From: Hyphomicrobiales bacterium | Lineage (GTDB): Bacteria; Pseudomonadota; Alphaproteobacteria; Rhizobiales; OSC116 | Assembly (NCBI GenBank): GCA_013214705.1 | Contig: JABSRZ010000003.1 | Coordinates: 651,443-715,442, forward strand | Length of the DNA: 64,000 bases | Reading direction: 5' to 3' | Part shown: piece by piece, positions 26,282 through 36,267 of the stretch | Numbering within the stretch: position 1 is the stretch's first letter | Layout of the letters: each line of letters starts with the position of its first letter | Notes under the pieces: model-generated | The model's database searches: none | Told to the model about the DNA's origin: nothing | The model's input: only the letters and a program-made list of their open reading frames with translations | Program-made: the position numbers and the translations under genes

Positions 26282-26683
26282 TCATTTTTTAAACCATTGT
26301 TCAGCCTGTTGCTTGGCCGTTTGTTGTGCGTCTTGTTCATTTAAACTAAATTTCCCAGATGGTCTATATGTAAGCGTTTTATCTTCAATTTCTAAAATAT
26401 ATATATCGGGGTCAAACTGCCTTGTCTTGCGTAGATATTGGTTAATGTCAGTTTCGGCTATTGGCTTGCCAGATATCGGATATTGCCATAATTTTTCTCC
26501 ACTCTCGTCAAATGATGTCCCAAATGGCGGGCCAATTAAAATATTTTCTAAACTATTTTTCACAATCACCACATAAATTTGCCCGGCACTTTCATCACCT
26601 TTATTTATGATTGTGGCAAAAAGTCCTTGGCTGTGGGCGCGTTTAAGCTCTGCATCAATAATAATTTTGGCCTTCAAACGCAT
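26282..26683 (-). CDS. DUF1491 protein
   Basis: A 133-residue soluble protein that matches DUF1491: RLKAKIIIDAELKRAHSQG, GQIYVVIVKN, the invariant RQFDPDIYILEIED and a lysine/glutamine-rich C-terminal helix. Length is normal. DUF1491 is largely confined to alphaproteobacteria and has no known function. It is divergent from the DUF5330 gene and upstream of the DUF1214 gene on the same strand (about 60 bp apart). Confidence 0.9.
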   Translation of the reverse strand: MRLKAKIIIDAELKRAHSQGLFATIINKGDESAGQIYVVIVKNSLENILIGPPFGTSFDESGEKLWQYPISGKPIAETDINQYLRKTRQFDPDIYILEIEDKTLTYRPSGKFSLNEQDAQQTAKQQAEQWFKK

Positions 26684-26829
26684 TTTGGCTTGTTTTCCTT
26701 AAAATTTTAACTAAATTTGACTCAATTTACACCAACAAAATCAACAAATTCTAAAATTTTTTAACCTATCTTGCAATTGGATTAGAGCACACGGTTTGGA
26801 GAAACTGCGCGCTGGGGTAAGGAATGGGT

Positions 26830-27240
26830 ATGATACGGCTTATTAAAGTTTGTTTTTGGATAGCTATCGTGGTATTTTTTCTGCCCGAAGATGATGTCAA
26901 AGCCACAAATGGCAACAATATCAATGCATCAAGTGCCATTAAATTGGCCAATACCGGCATCGAAGATGTCAGTGGGTTTTGCACACGCAACCCAGAAGCC
27001 TGTTTGCAAGGTAAGGAAGCGCTGGCGAGCTTAAGCCAAAAAACCATCCGCACCGCCCGCTCTATTTATGAATATATTCAAGACACATCTGCACAAGATG
27101 CTAAATATGGGCTGGAACCAATTTTCAACAATGCCGATATGCTTAGCATTGAGCAACAAATCAGCGCCGCACAATCACGCGGACAAACGCTGTCAGTCGC
27201 CGATTTGAATATTGATTTTAATTCACAAAATACCCAATAA
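26830..27240 (+). CDS. DUF5330 protein
   Basis: A 136-residue protein with an N-terminal hydrophobic segment (MIRLIKVCFWIAIVVFFLP) typical of DUF5330, followed by ASSAIKLANTGIEDVSGFCTRNPEACLQG, where the two Cys are the family mark. AAGGA lies 7 nt before the ATG at 26830; the ATG two codons earlier is too close to it. The family is found in Hyphomicrobiales, and its presence supports the taxonomic placement. The protein is probably periplasmic or anchored; the function is unknown. Confidence 0.85.
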   Translation: MIRLIKVCFWIAIVVFFLPEDDVKATNGNNINASSAIKLANTGIEDVSGFCTRNPEACLQGKEALASLSQKTIRTARSIYEYIQDTSAQDAKYGLEPIFNNADMLSIEQQISAAQSRGQTLSVADLNIDFNSQNTQ

Positions 27241-27323
27241 TTACCAGTTGAATAAATTAGATTGTAGTTTTTCAATTTCGTGCTAATTTGGCCGAAATTA
27301 CCCAACAAACTGCCGAGCTTCCC

Positions 27324-27731
27324 ATGTCAATTGCCGAAAATTTCAACAATATCGCCGATGATTTCTCATTTTTGGACGGGTGGGAAGAAAAATACAGATA
27401 TGTGATAGAATTGGGCCAACAATTGCCCGTGCTAGACGATGTGTATAAAGTCGAGGCCTATAAAGTTAAAGGCTGCGCCAGCCAAGTTTGGCTTAAAATT
27501 GACATTGCTGACAACGGGATCATGTCAATCAGTGGCGATAGCGACGCCCACATCGTCAAAGGCCTCGTGGCCATCCTCATAAGCTTATATTCTGGCAACC
27601 AAAGCGCCGATATAGCTACATTCGATGCCAAAGATTTGTTTAAACAAATTGGTTTGGCCGATCAGCTGACGCCGCAGCGTGCCGGCGGGCTAGGCGCCAT
27701 GATAAACCGCATAATGCGGATGGCAGCATAG
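27324..27731 (+). CDS. sufE: SufE-family sulfur acceptor
   Basis: A 135-residue protein with the SufE/CsdE fold: FLDGWEEKYRYVIELGQQLP, the active-site Cys in KVKGCASQVWL, and LTPQRAGGLGAMINRI at the end. It accepts persulfide from a cysteine desulfurase and passes it to the Fe-S assembly scaffold. The ATG at 27324 fits homologues; a TTG at 27288 would extend it by 12 residues. The other suf genes are not in this window; the cysteine-desulfurase-like gene at 46807 belongs to a different subfamily. Confidence 0.93.
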   Translation: MSIAENFNNIADDFSFLDGWEEKYRYVIELGQQLPVLDDVYKVEAYKVKGCASQVWLKIDIADNGIMSISGDSDAHIVKGLVAILISLYSGNQSADIATFDAKDLFKQIGLADQLTPQRAGGLGAMINRIMRMAA

Positions 27732-27751
27732 CCCACCAGCACGCCGCAGCG

Positions 27752-28606
27752 CTAAATTTCGGCCTTAAAATCACTCATCGCCCAGCTTAAATACTTGTTT
27801 CGGTTCGCTGGTTTTTTATCCATGCCATAATAACTCACCAATTTGTCCAATGCCATTGTCAGCATTAATTTTCCAGACCTTGCTGGCCAGTTGAACGATT
27901 TTTCTGTCGCCTCTAAGCCGTTGCCGAATAAACATATTTCGACCAATATCGCAGCATATTCTTCGCCAACATGCGCCAAGCCTTCATATAATTGCTTGCG
28001 CGCCATATATGTGGCTTCAGCAAACCCAGTTTGGGTTTGTTGCCCGGTGTAATGCGGTTGCGGCGCCGACGCGATGCGTTCCCAATTCATGGTTACATTT
28101 GGCTGTAATTTGGATTTGGCAAAAAAACCAAATAATTTTTGCCCGGCCTGTAAATGTTCTTGGCTTAAATATTTATGCTCGATATTGCGCTGGCGGTTAA
28201 ACAGTTTTAACAGCGGGCCAAACTCAGAATCACTTATATGTTTAACCTGCTGAGCGCGGCTTGCTATGCTATGTGTGGGTTTAAACTTCGTTAAATCTGC
28301 GCGCGAACTAGGGCTTGGTTCTTCAATGGGCTGATCTTCAAGGTTTAGAAAATAGATAAATTGCGCCACCCATTCCCGGCCTTTTTGGGTAAAATAATAT
28401 TGGTCTTCTAGCAGCGCCAACCAGCCATTGTCGCTCATATAATGCACTATCTTCAAAGCTAGTTTTTTTACAAATACATTTACGTTAAGGTCTTCTTTAT
28501 AAAGCGCCACTTCGTTCAATGGCAATTTTTGTATGTGGTGAGGGTGTTTCAACATTATTTGTAACAATATGCGGCTCTCACGCTCCAATTCATGTCTACA
28601 TTGCAT
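27752..28606 (-). CDS. DUF6456 protein (putative DNA-binding regulator)
   Basis: A 284-residue protein. The N-terminal 90 residues look like a winged-helix domain (LLQIMLKHPHH, YFTQKGREWVAQF), and the C-terminal DUF6456 domain has ARKQLYEGLAHVGEEYAAILVEIC and FNWPARSGKLMLTMAL. The family is alphaproteobacterial. Its start codon lies inside the last codons of the DnaA-HTH gene (11-nt overlap), so the two are translationally coupled. The conserved group with mucR suggests a regulatory role; no target is known. Confidence 0.85.
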   Translation of the reverse strand: MQCRHELERESRILLQIMLKHPHHIQKLPLNEVALYKEDLNVNVFVKKLALKIVHYMSDNGWLALLEDQYYFTQKGREWVAQFIYFLNLEDQPIEEPSPSSRADLTKFKPTHSIASRAQQVKHISDSEFGPLLKLFNRQRNIEHKYLSQEHLQAGQKLFGFFAKSKLQPNVTMNWERIASAPQPHYTGQQTQTGFAEATYMARKQLYEGLAHVGEEYAAILVEICLFGNGLEATEKSFNWPARSGKLMLTMALDKLVSYYGMDKKPANRNKYLSWAMSDFKAEI

Positions 28607-29003
28607 ATAGGTTTTCTCCTTTTTTTACAAAGGCAAATTCACAAATTGTTTTCTCCAAAATTTCCAAAGTTAAATCAAAATCTATCTCGTCTCGTTTGTC
28701 TTCTACCAAATTACAAGCATATGCCACTGTGGTTCTATCGCGGTTAAACATCTTGCCCGTTTGTGTCAGGTTTAAGCCACAGCAAATATGAGTTAAATAC
28801 ATTGCCACTTGCCGGGCAAACGCCACATGCGCCTGAGAGCGAGATTTAGCCAATATTTCCTTGGTCGAAACCCTAAAAACTTTCGAAACCATTTCCAATA
28901 TCACGGGTTGTATGCGGATAATTTCAAAATAATTATCCACGTCTAACGGGTGTGGTCGATAATCAATATTATGAAGACATTCTTCCCCTATCAAATTAGT
29001 CAT
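28596..29003 (-). CDS. DnaA domain IV-like helix-turn-helix protein
   Basis: A 135-residue protein. Residues about 40-120 resemble the C-terminal DNA-binding domain of DnaA: FRVSTKEILAKSRSQAHVAFARQVAMYL, then TGKMFNRDRTTVAYAC, which corresponds to the GRDHTTVxHA signature. It has no ATPase domain. Such stand-alone proteins are common in Hyphomicrobiales next to mucR and DUF6456. It could bind DnaA-box-like sites and act as a regulator or compete with DnaA; this is inference. Confidence 0.88.
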   Translation of the reverse strand: MTNLIGEECLHNIDYRPHPLDVDNYFEIIRIQPVILEMVSKVFRVSTKEILAKSRSQAHVAFARQVAMYLTHICCGLNLTQTGKMFNRDRTTVAYACNLVEDKRDEIDFDLTLEILEKTICEFAFVKKGENLYAM

Positions 29004-29208
29004 GAGTTCCCTTATCTACACTTATAGGTTGCAAAAATACTATCTCTAATCAACAATATATTTACATCAAAATTGACAGGGGGGATAAATTATAAATAAA
29101 AACATCTGTTTAATTGTATATATTGAGTTGCACGATAAAAAACCAATATTTTTAATTCGAGTGAAATTACAACCTATAGTAAATACGATCCTAATTTTCG
29201 TTGTCTAA

Positions 29209-29238
29209 TAAAAAAAAAGTCCCGACAAATCGGGACTT
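29209..29238 (-). terminator. intrinsic terminator of mucR
   Basis: AAGTCCCGA and TCGGGACTT form a perfect 9-bp stem around CAAA, followed on the minus strand by a run of T residues. It lies 25 nt after the mucR stop and separates mucR from the DnaA-HTH gene on the same strand. Confidence 0.92.
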
Positions 29239-29262
29239 CACTTATTTAATAGGCAGTTTTTG

Positions 29263-29700
29263 TTAGCTTTGTACAGCTTTGCGGCGGCCTTTATGCCCCA
29301 AACCCATATTTTTAGCCAGTCTAGATCTTGCCGCGGCGTAATTTGGCGCCACCATTGGGTAGTCCATCGGCAAGCCCCATTTTTCCCTATATTCTTCGGG
29401 CGATAGATTATAGTGAGTGCGCAAATGACGCTTTAAAGATTTAAACTTTTTACCGTCTTCAAGACAAATAATATAGTCCTGAGAAATAGATTTCGCCACC
29501 GCGACTGCCGGAGCCTGCTTGTTTGCACCAGCGCCAGATATAGCTGAAAGACTATTTAGCCCCACATAAATACTTGTGATGAGGTTTTCCATATCACCAA
29601 CAGCAACATTGTTATTACCAACATATGCAGAGGCAATATTCGCTGTTAAATTTACTAGTTTATCAAACTCGTCATTTTTAACTTTTTCGTTTTCTTCCAT
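29263..29700 (-). CDS. mucR: Ros/MucR-family transcriptional regulator
   Basis: A 145-residue protein with the Ros-type zinc finger: IICLEDGKKFKSLKRHLRTH, where Cys and Asp (C-x2-D) and two His would bind zinc, then SPEEYREKWGLP and the C-terminal basic tail GLGHKGRRKAVQS. The N-terminal half is the oligomerisation region. MucR binds AT-rich DNA as a large oligomer and silences many genes (exopolysaccharide, motility, cell-cycle and virulence genes). AAAGGAGAG precedes the ATG. The upstream AT-rich 370 bp probably contain autoregulatory sites. Confidence 0.95.
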   Translation of the reverse strand: MEENEKVKNDEFDKLVNLTANIASAYVGNNNVAVGDMENLITSIYVGLNSLSAISGAGANKQAPAVAVAKSISQDYIICLEDGKKFKSLKRHLRTHYNLSPEEYREKWGLPMDYPMVAPNYAAARSRLAKNMGLGHKGRRKAVQS

Positions 29701-30069
29701 TTGAACTCTCCTTTACAACAAATTTCTTGCTAAGCTTATTAATTAAGTATACCGAGTTAGAAATTATCAAATTGCTAAAGTCTAAATTTGTACGTTAATA
29801 TAATTAATCACATTGTTTTAAGTATAGCAAATCACAAAAATGAAATAAATTATACTAATGTCTAGATTAGGCTTACTAATGATATTGCATTGTAAAGGTC
29901 AAAAATACAAGTAATTATCCGATTTTGCCGGTTAATAATCAAATATATATGGAAATCTGTCCTGAAATTGAACAGAATCAGTTCAATAGTGTATAATTTT
30001 TGCACACAAACCGGTTCTGTCTAAATTTGCCGGCATCAAAATAAATGCCGTATGCGTACTTAATAAATT
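29701..30069. other. AT-rich intergenic region between mnhG and mucR
   Basis: This 369-bp stretch has no convincing coding region. It is very AT-rich, as expected for the control region of mucR. One inverted repeat, ATTGAAC-N7-GTTCAAT, lies at 29967-29987. It is near the end of the mnh operon but lacks a T tract, so it is not a classical terminator. No other structure was seen. Confidence 0.6.
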
Positions 30070-30435
30070 TTATGCTTGATCTTGACTATACAATATTTTG
30101 CCATCTTCAGTATATTTACCATCTATTTTATTAATAATGGTCTGTTTACAGGTTTTGACTCCTGCAATTACTGACGCTCGCGCCAATAAATGTGTAGATA
30201 CGGGGGTGGTTAAGACTAAAAATATAACCCCAGCAATCGATCTGGTTATTAAACCCAATTCTGCGGCAGCCACCGCCACCGCGATTAGCAACAGGCCCGC
30301 GCCCAGCGTGCCGGCTTTGCTGGCGGCGTGCATCCGCACATAAACATCTTGAAACCGCAATACACCCAATGCGCCTATGAAGCAAAATAAAGTGCCAACT
30401 ACAATTAGTATTGATATTATAATTTCAAAAATCAT
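30070..30435 (-). CDS. mnhG: Na+/H+ antiporter subunit G
   Basis: A 121-residue protein with three membrane helices, carrying the MnhG/PhaG marks GALGVLRFQDVYVRMHAASKAGTLG and LTTPVSTHLLARA. It is the last gene of the seven-gene operon, 28 bp after mnhF. MrpG is a small membrane subunit needed for assembly of the complex. Confidence 0.95.
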   Translation of the reverse strand: MIFEIIISILIVVGTLFCFIGALGVLRFQDVYVRMHAASKAGTLGAGLLLIAVAVAAAELGLITRSIAGVIFLVLTTPVSTHLLARASVIAGVKTCKQTIINKIDGKYTEDGKILYSQDQA

Positions 30436-30463
30436 TTTCTTTCACTTTCCTAAAACACAGACA

Positions 30464-30796
30464 TCAGGTCTTATCATCGCGCGAGTTTGCTCTGTGTGCC
30501 TCATCTAATTTTAATTGATTTTGGCCTTGCCACAAAACATAGCGCGCAAACGCCACGGTGGCCAAAAAGCCAATTAATCCCAGCGCTATGGCCACATCTA
30601 TATAGGCATACTGCTTGGTTTTGATGGCAAAAACCGCAATAAAACCAATGCCCAAGGTCACCAACAAATCCAAACATAATATGCGGTCAGATAGTGTCGG
30701 TCCTATAATCAAGCGAATGCTGACCAATATGAATGACAATATTAATAATATCTGCGCTATAAGTATCGAATAATCTAGTATTGAATAATCCATCAA
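30464..30796 (-). CDS. mnhF: Na+/H+ antiporter subunit F
   Basis: A 110-residue protein with three membrane helices and the MnhF signature [23 protein letters not shown]. Start overlaps the mnhE stop by 4 nt (ATGA); a second ATG follows directly. The short hydrophilic tail is charged. Part of the Mrp complex at the inner membrane. Confidence 0.95.
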   Translation of the reverse strand: MMDYSILDYSILIAQILLILSFILVSIRLIIGPTLSDRILCLDLLVTLGIGFIAVFAIKTKQYAYIDVAIALGLIGFLATVAFARYVLWQGQNQLKLDEAHRANSRDDKT

Positions 30797-31266
30797 TCAA
30801 ACACCTCCATCACTTTTTTTTCAAAACCATTGGCTATGTCGGCAATCATCGCCTCTGGGTCAGTGGCGTCAATGGCGTGCACATAAAGGGTCTTTTTGTC
30901 ATCCGATACGTCCACGCTCAAAGTGCCGGGCGTTAAGGTGATTAAATTGGCCAATAGAGTGATTTCAATGTCCGACTTCGCCGTAAGCGGAAACGCAATA
31001 ATGCCGGGCGCAAAGTCCAATTTCGGCTTAATCACCAATATTGCCACTTTAATAGTCGATAATACCAATTCATAAATGAACAATAATGTCAGTGCAATTA
31101 TTTTGCGCGATTTTCTAAAATATAGCGGCGCACCTAGCTGTTCCCTGACCAACCAAATGGCCAAAAAGCCAAACACAAAACCAACGGCCAAATTGAGTAG
31201 CGAAAAATTACCGGCAATGGCCGCCCAAGCCAAAGACAATACGATATGAAGTGTAAAAATTCTCAT
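30793..31266 (-). CDS. mnhE: Na+/H+ antiporter subunit E
   Basis: A 157-residue protein. Two N-terminal membrane helices, [20 protein letters not shown], then [29 protein letters not shown], the hallmark of MnhE. It starts 3 nt after the mnhD stop. MrpE lies at the periphery of the complex, and its C-terminal domain is cytoplasmic. Confidence 0.95.
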   Translation of the reverse strand: MRIFTLHIVLSLAWAAIAGNFSLLNLAVGFVFGFLAIWLVREQLGAPLYFRKSRKIIALTLLFIYELVLSTIKVAILVIKPKLDFAPGIIAFPLTAKSDIEITLLANLITLTPGTLSVDVSDDKKTLYVHAIDATDPEAMIADIANGFEKKVMEVFD

Positions 31267-31269
31267 CTT

Positions 31270-32835
31270 CTAACCTCCCAATGTTGATTTAACATATGGC
31301 GCTATATTCAGTATATCATAGGCAGCCAAATTGGCTTGCCTAATCAGGCTTTCGGGCATTATGCCAAGCGCAAAAGATAGCATAAATATAATCGCTATCG
31401 GCAGCATCATCACCCGCAGCTGCTTGGCACCCAAACGCTGGCCTCTGGCTTCATATTGGCCATCAGGCGTGTCGACATCACCGCCGCGCCAAATCATTTG
31501 TATGCTGGCGCGCCCGACCGCAGCAATGGTTAAAAAACTACCGATTAAAATCGCCGCGATTAGCCAATAATTGTCATTCATAAACGCCGCTTGCACCATC
31601 ATATATTTTGGCCAAAGGCCCGAGAATGGTGGCAAACCTGAAACCGCCAAGGCAAGGCCAAAAAACGCGATGGCCACATAATGGTTCTGCATAACAATGC
31701 CGCCAATTTTGGCAATTTCAAAACTACCAGCCATGCGGCCAATCACCCCTGATAGCAAATATAACCCAGTCATCACCAACATCGAATGCACAGCATATTG
31801 CACCGTTGCAGCCAATGCCAAATCGGTATGAATAGAGATGCCAATCATCAGTATTCCGACTCCCGACATCAATAAATATGCCAACATACGGCGCAACTCG
31901 GTCTGGGCAATGGCGCCAATGCCGCCAACAATAACCGTCAAACCGCCTAATATGCCAAATATTTCAAACGCAGCGCCATTGCCTTCAGGAAATACCACGG
32001 TAAAAATCCGTATAAGGGCATAGACACCCACTTTGGTCAATAGGCCGGCAAATATAGCCGAAACCGCCACGCGCGGCGTGTGGTAGGCAGCGGGTAACCA
32101 AAAATACATTGGAAACGCAGCGGCTTTAATGGCAAATGCAAATAGAAACATCAGTGACAATATGGCCAAGGTGCCTTCGGCCTCGCTATTGGCCACCTGG
32201 GTGAATAGATGAGCAAAATTTAAAGTGCCGGTTATGCCGTATAACAGGCCGGTCGCGATTAAGAAAAAAGTCGTGCCAAGTAAGTTTAAAAATGCATATT
32301 TTACCGCACCATCCAGCTGAATTTTTTCGCCACCCAATATCAACAACCCAAATGATGAGATCAACATCACCTCAAACCAAACGTATAAGTTAAAAATATC
32401 ACCGGTTAAAAACGACCCGTTCACCCCAACTAACAACATTAATACCAGTGTATAATAGCCCGATTTTATGGCCGCTTTGTCGACATCAGCAGGGCTATAC
32501 ATCAATATCAGCAAAGTCACTAATGATGCCACCAGCACAAATAAAGCGCTCAACGCATCGGCGGTAAAGGATATACCATAAGGCGCTAGCCAGCCGCTTA
32601 GGGTCAGGCTTTGAGGGCCCAAATATAATATATCCAAAAACAAATTTGCCGCGCCAAACAGGCTTAACAGTACCGCAACAATCGCCATCGGCATTTGCCA
32701 TTTATCTTTGCCGCGCAACATCAAAGACCCAGCGGCAAATACCAATGGTATCAACATTGGCATAATAATGTTCCAATCCGCCAACAATGTGGGCGTGGTC
32801 TTCATCGCTTGGCTTAAAATTGTGGGGTCTACCAT
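31270..32835 (-). CDS. mnhD: Na+/H+ antiporter subunit D
   Basis: A 521-residue protein with about 14 membrane helices and the proton-antiporter domain shared with NuoM/NuoN. Visible marks are NLYVWFEVMLISSFGLL (Glu for ion translocation), KAAAFPMYFWLPAAYHTPRVAVSA and TKVGVYALIRIF. Normal length. It is one of the two large antiporter-like subunits and works with MnhA. The mnhC gene ends 23 bp upstream. Confidence 0.95.
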   Translation of the reverse strand: MVDPTILSQAMKTTPTLLADWNIIMPMLIPLVFAAGSLMLRGKDKWQMPMAIVAVLLSLFGAANLFLDILYLGPQSLTLSGWLAPYGISFTADALSALFVLVASLVTLLILMYSPADVDKAAIKSGYYTLVLMLLVGVNGSFLTGDIFNLYVWFEVMLISSFGLLILGGEKIQLDGAVKYAFLNLLGTTFFLIATGLLYGITGTLNFAHLFTQVANSEAEGTLAILSLMFLFAFAIKAAAFPMYFWLPAAYHTPRVAVSAIFAGLLTKVGVYALIRIFTVVFPEGNGAAFEIFGILGGLTVIVGGIGAIAQTELRRMLAYLLMSGVGILMIGISIHTDLALAATVQYAVHSMLVMTGLYLLSGVIGRMAGSFEIAKIGGIVMQNHYVAIAFFGLALAVSGLPPFSGLWPKYMMVQAAFMNDNYWLIAAILIGSFLTIAAVGRASIQMIWRGGDVDTPDGQYEARGQRLGAKQLRVMMLPIAIIFMLSFALGIMPESLIRQANLAAYDILNIAPYVKSTLGG

Positions 32836-32858
32836 AATTTGTTAATTCCGTAAAAATA

Positions 32859-33239
32859 TCAATAAGTAAGCTTAGTCAGCTCAGTTTTCTTGGGCTCTGC
32901 CACCCGCATTTCGTCGCTATTGTCCGTGCCCAGGCTTTCATAAGCTCTGTAAGCCAACACCAATATAAACGAAAATATGGCAAACCCGATCACAATGGCT
33001 GTCAGTATAAGGGCTTGCGGCAAAGGGTTGGCTATTCCGGTTAATTCACCTTGCAAATCTAATGGTATAATGGGCGGAATGTGACGTGTCACCCGGCCAA
33101 CGGTAAATATCAATAAATTAACCGCATTGCCCAATAATGCTACGCCCAATACCAGCCTAATCACGCTCCGGCTCAACAACATATAGGTGCTGGCTGCAAA
33201 AATAAGCCCCACTAAAATAGCCAAATAAAATTCCATCAA
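32859..33239 (-). CDS. mnhC: Na+/H+ antiporter subunit C
   Basis: A 126-residue, NuoK-like protein with three membrane helices; marks are [18 protein letters not shown] and the [18 protein letters not shown]-type segment (here [18 protein letters not shown]). It overlaps mnhB by 4 nt (ATGA). Related to complex I subunit K. Confidence 0.95.
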   Translation of the reverse strand: MMEFYLAILVGLIFAASTYMLLSRSVIRLVLGVALLGNAVNLLIFTVGRVTRHIPPIIPLDLQGELTGIANPLPQALILTAIVIGFAIFSFILVLAYRAYESLGTDNSDEMRVAEPKKTELTKLTY

Positions 33240-33652
33240 TCAGCTTCCTCTAAGGTCAACATAATGGCAGTGATAGCCCCGACAACCACAAACCACACGC
33301 CGATGTCAAATATCATCGGCGTCGACAAATCAAAATACTGGCCATTGCCTAACGGCAGTTTCCACCAAATGCCAGATAAAAACGGCACCTGATTTATGTA
33401 AGACGGTATGCCACTCGCCGCCGCCAACAAAACCCCAAAACCAGCCATGGTGATCGGGTGAAAATACAACGCCCGGCGCACCGCTTGCACGCCAGATGAT
33501 ATGCCATAAAGCGCCATCGCCGAGGCAGCAATAAGCCCACCAATAAACCCACCACCCGGCTCGTTATGGCCACGCAACAATACAAATAATGAAAATAAAA
33601 CCATTAAAGCCGTCAAAGCCGGGGCAATGGTGCGAAATATCACTGTGTTCAT
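33236..33652 (-). CDS. mnhB: Na+/H+ antiporter subunit B
   Basis: A 138-residue protein with four membrane helices and the MnhB signature [23 protein letters not shown], then a C-terminal [18 protein letters not shown]. It overlaps mnhA by 4 nt (ATGA). In some alphaproteobacteria A and B are fused (PhaAB); here they are separate genes. Confidence 0.95.
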   Translation of the reverse strand: MNTVIFRTIAPALTALMVLFSLFVLLRGHNEPGGGFIGGLIAASAMALYGISSGVQAVRRALYFHPITMAGFGVLLAAASGIPSYINQVPFLSGIWWKLPLGNGQYFDLSTPMIFDIGVWFVVVGAITAIMLTLEEAD

Positions 33653-36033
33653 TGGCCGCTCTCCTCTAAGGTTTTAGGGGCATTTTTAGGTGCATTTTCA
33701 GATGCATTTTCAGGTTTATTTTTAGCCTTGTTTTGGCCTTTAGGGCGCAAGTTGATAAGCGCCAATATCACAACGCCAGTGGTCATCACCACCGATATTT
33801 CTCCCAACGTGTCCAAAGCTCTAAAATCGACCAATATTACATTCACAATGTTATGCCCATGGGCAAGAGTGGCACTAAATTTTATAAAGAAATCAGATAA
33901 TTTCATATCCAATTGGGTTTCCATCACCTTTAATAATAACAATGTCAGGCCAGAGCCAACAGCCACTGCTACCACAGTGGCCACCACCGCTTCTAGGCCG
34001 GTTTTTTGGTCAGCTTTGTCTAAGTGCAAACGGGTCATGACCAAGGCCAATATAACCACCGACAAGGTCTCAACCATAAATTGGGTGTAAGATAAATCCG
34101 GCGCGCCAAATAACATAAATAACATCGCCACCGCAAAGCCTACCACCCCCAGCGATACGATGGAGGTCAAGCGAGATCTGGCTACCAAAATGGCATAAAG
34201 GCCAATAACCGCGACGGTTAATATGCCGGCTTCACTAAATGTCGGTATTGTCAAAGCGCCAAAATCAATGGTCGGAAACGCGTCATAAGCAATCATTGGC
34301 AGCCAAATAACCAATGCCAATAATATAAATGTCGAGCGTAAATAGCTGCGCAATTGGCCGGTTTGTAAGCGGTTGGTCACGATTTGAGAAAGATATAATA
34401 ATCCGGCCATAAATTGGTCAAAGCCTTTATCTGGGCCCCAGCCAATCCAATTTAACACCGCGTCAGCAAAATTGCGCATTCTGTCAAATAACATATATAT
34501 AATCGCGCCTAGCGCCATGGTTAGCAAGCTCAGCATTAGCGGCGTGTTAAAACCGGCCCACAGGTGCAAATTGGTTCCGGCATTGGCATTGCCGATCGAT
34601 GAAATGGCGTTGTGAATAATCGATTGGCCTAAATAGGTTATGCCAAATCCAGCGGCTAGGCCGCATAAGCCTAATGTCAGAGGGCCCAGCCAAAGCATAA
34701 TAGAGCCTTCTTGGGCGGCTTTAGGCGTGTCGCCAATTTTGCCTAACATCGGTTTTAGCGCCACAGCAAAGCCGATGGCAAACATAAATGCATTGCCAAT
34801 AATCGCCACGACTAACAATATCAACGCCAGCGGGTCGCCAGATATCAAAGCGTGGTACAGGCTTTCTTTGGCCACAAACCCGACCAGCGGCAGAATGCCG
34901 CCCATCGATAATGCGGCCAACATGGCGGCCACAAATGTGATCGGCATTTTAGCCCACAAACCGCCTAATTTGGTAATGTCTAAAGTCCCGGCTTCGTGGT
35001 AAATTGTGCCAGCAACCATAAACAAGCCACCTTTAAACAACGAATGGGCGAGCAAATAAAGCACAGCGCCTTCTATCGCGCCCTCGCCGCCCGCGCCCAA
35101 TAGCATGGTCAACAAGCCGAGCGATGCCATAGTGGTATAGGCCAACATTAATTTTAAATCGGTTTGTCTGATGGCGATAAACACCCCCGCCAGCAAGGTA
35201 AACCCGCCAAATGCTCCTAAAATTATCGACCATTCTACCGTGTCACCCAAAATCGGGTACATGCGCATCATTAAATATATACCGGCTTTAACCATGGTGG
35301 CCGAATGCAAATAAGCCGAAACCGGTGTCGGCGCTTCCATGGCGTTTGGCAGCCAAAAATGAAACGGAAACTGAGCCGATTTGGTAAAAGCGCCCAATAA
35401 TATCAGTATCAAGACCACAAAATAAAGGTCCATATCTTTAATTGCATTGCCATATTGCAGCAAATCAACCATTTCAAACGTGCCGGTCGATGCGCTTAAT
35501 ATCACAAAACCCGCTAGCATGGCCAAGCCGCCGAAACCAGTTACAATTAAAGCCTGCAAGGCCGCACGGCGGGCGGCTTTACGCAAATGGTCAAACCCGA
35601 TGAGCAAAAATGAGGTGACCGAGGTTAATTCCCAAAATACAAATAATGCCATTAAGTTGGATGATAAAACCACGCCCAACATAGAGGCCATAAACATCAG
35701 CATAAACGCGTAAAACCGGCCCAAATGCACATGGCCTTTTAAATAACCACCGGCATAAATCATAATAAATGTGCCAATGCCCGATATCAGCAAAGCGAAT
35801 AATAGGCTGATGCCATCTAAGTAGAATGTCAGGTTAATGCCAATAGAAGGTATCCACGGGTGATATTCAAATATAGCTTTGTTGGCCATCACTTGGTCAT
35901 ATTGGCTTAAAAAATAAACAAATATTGCGGCTGGCAATATTGCCAATAGCCAACCGGCTCTATAGCCAAAAAAGTGTTTTAAACTTGGAGCAAACATAGC
36001 CAAGATAAAACCCGATAATACCGCTAGCAGCAT
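33649..36033 (-). CDS. mnhA: Na+/H+ antiporter subunit A
   Basis: A 794-residue protein with about 20 membrane helices. The NuoL-like antiporter domain has [46 protein letters not shown] and [11 protein letters not shown]. The C-terminal MbhD/E-like part has [18 protein letters not shown] and [17 protein letters not shown] chose the ATG at 36033 because GGGG is 6 nt upstream and the first helix then starts at once; a start at 36162 adds 43 polar residues. The C-terminal tail is hydrophilic with repeated P/S-E/K-N-A units ([13 protein letters not shown]). It is first in the operon and, with MnhD, exchanges Na+ for H+. Confidence 0.95.
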   Translation of the reverse strand: MLLAVLSGFILAMFAPSLKHFFGYRAGWLLAILPAAIFVYFLSQYDQVMANKAIFEYHPWIPSIGINLTFYLDGISLLFALLISGIGTFIMIYAGGYLKGHVHLGRFYAFMLMFMASMLGVVLSSNLMALFVFWELTSVTSFLLIGFDHLRKAARRAALQALIVTGFGGLAMLAGFVILSASTGTFEMVDLLQYGNAIKDMDLYFVVLILILLGAFTKSAQFPFHFWLPNAMEAPTPVSAYLHSATMVKAGIYLMMRMYPILGDTVEWSIILGAFGGFTLLAGVFIAIRQTDLKLMLAYTTMASLGLLTMLLGAGGEGAIEGAVLYLLAHSLFKGGLFMVAGTIYHEAGTLDITKLGGLWAKMPITFVAAMLAALSMGGILPLVGFVAKESLYHALISGDPLALILLVVAIIGNAFMFAIGFAVALKPMLGKIGDTPKAAQEGSIMLWLGPLTLGLCGLAAGFGITYLGQSIIHNAISSIGNANAGTNLHLWAGFNTPLMLSLLTMALGAIIYMLFDRMRNFADAVLNWIGWGPDKGFDQFMAGLLYLSQIVTNRLQTGQLRSYLRSTFILLALVIWLPMIAYDAFPTIDFGALTIPTFSEAGILTVAVIGLYAILVARSRLTSIVSLGVVGFAVAMLFMLFGAPDLSYTQFMVETLSVVILALVMTRLHLDKADQKTGLEAVVATVVAVAVGSGLTLLLLKVMETQLDMKLSDFFIKFSATLAHGHNIVNVILVDFRALDTLGEISVVMTTGVVILALINLRPKGQNKAKNKPENASENAPKNAPKTLEESGQ

Positions 36034-36210
36034 ATTTGCCCCAAATAATAATGTTGTGGCGGTGAGTCGCGCCGTCAAATGGAAATTCGAATAGAATTTA
36101 GAGTCGACTTTTATAGTTAATGATTGGTTAAAACAAGCCTTTATACACCCGATGAAAGGCAAAAAACCTGCATATAAGCTTTGAACTCCAAATTCATCAA
36201 TTTATTGGGC

Positions 36211-36239
36211 TTGAATATTTAAAATTTCCTGCCTATCTT
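36211..36239 (+). promoter_or_regulatory. candidate msrB promoter
   Basis: TTGAAT (36211-36216), a 17-nt spacer and TATCTT (36234-36239), each with four consensus matches. Transcription would begin near 36246, giving a leader of about 22 nt with CGGAGA as the ribosome binding site. Confidence 0.4.
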
Positions 36240-36267
36240 TCACATAATATATACGGAGATTTCACTC

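Noticed and set aside
29967-29987. ATTGAAC-N7-GTTCAAT repeat as a terminator of the mnh operon
   Set aside because: No T tract follows on the minus strand, and the stem is A/T-rich; kept only as a note in the intergenic entry.
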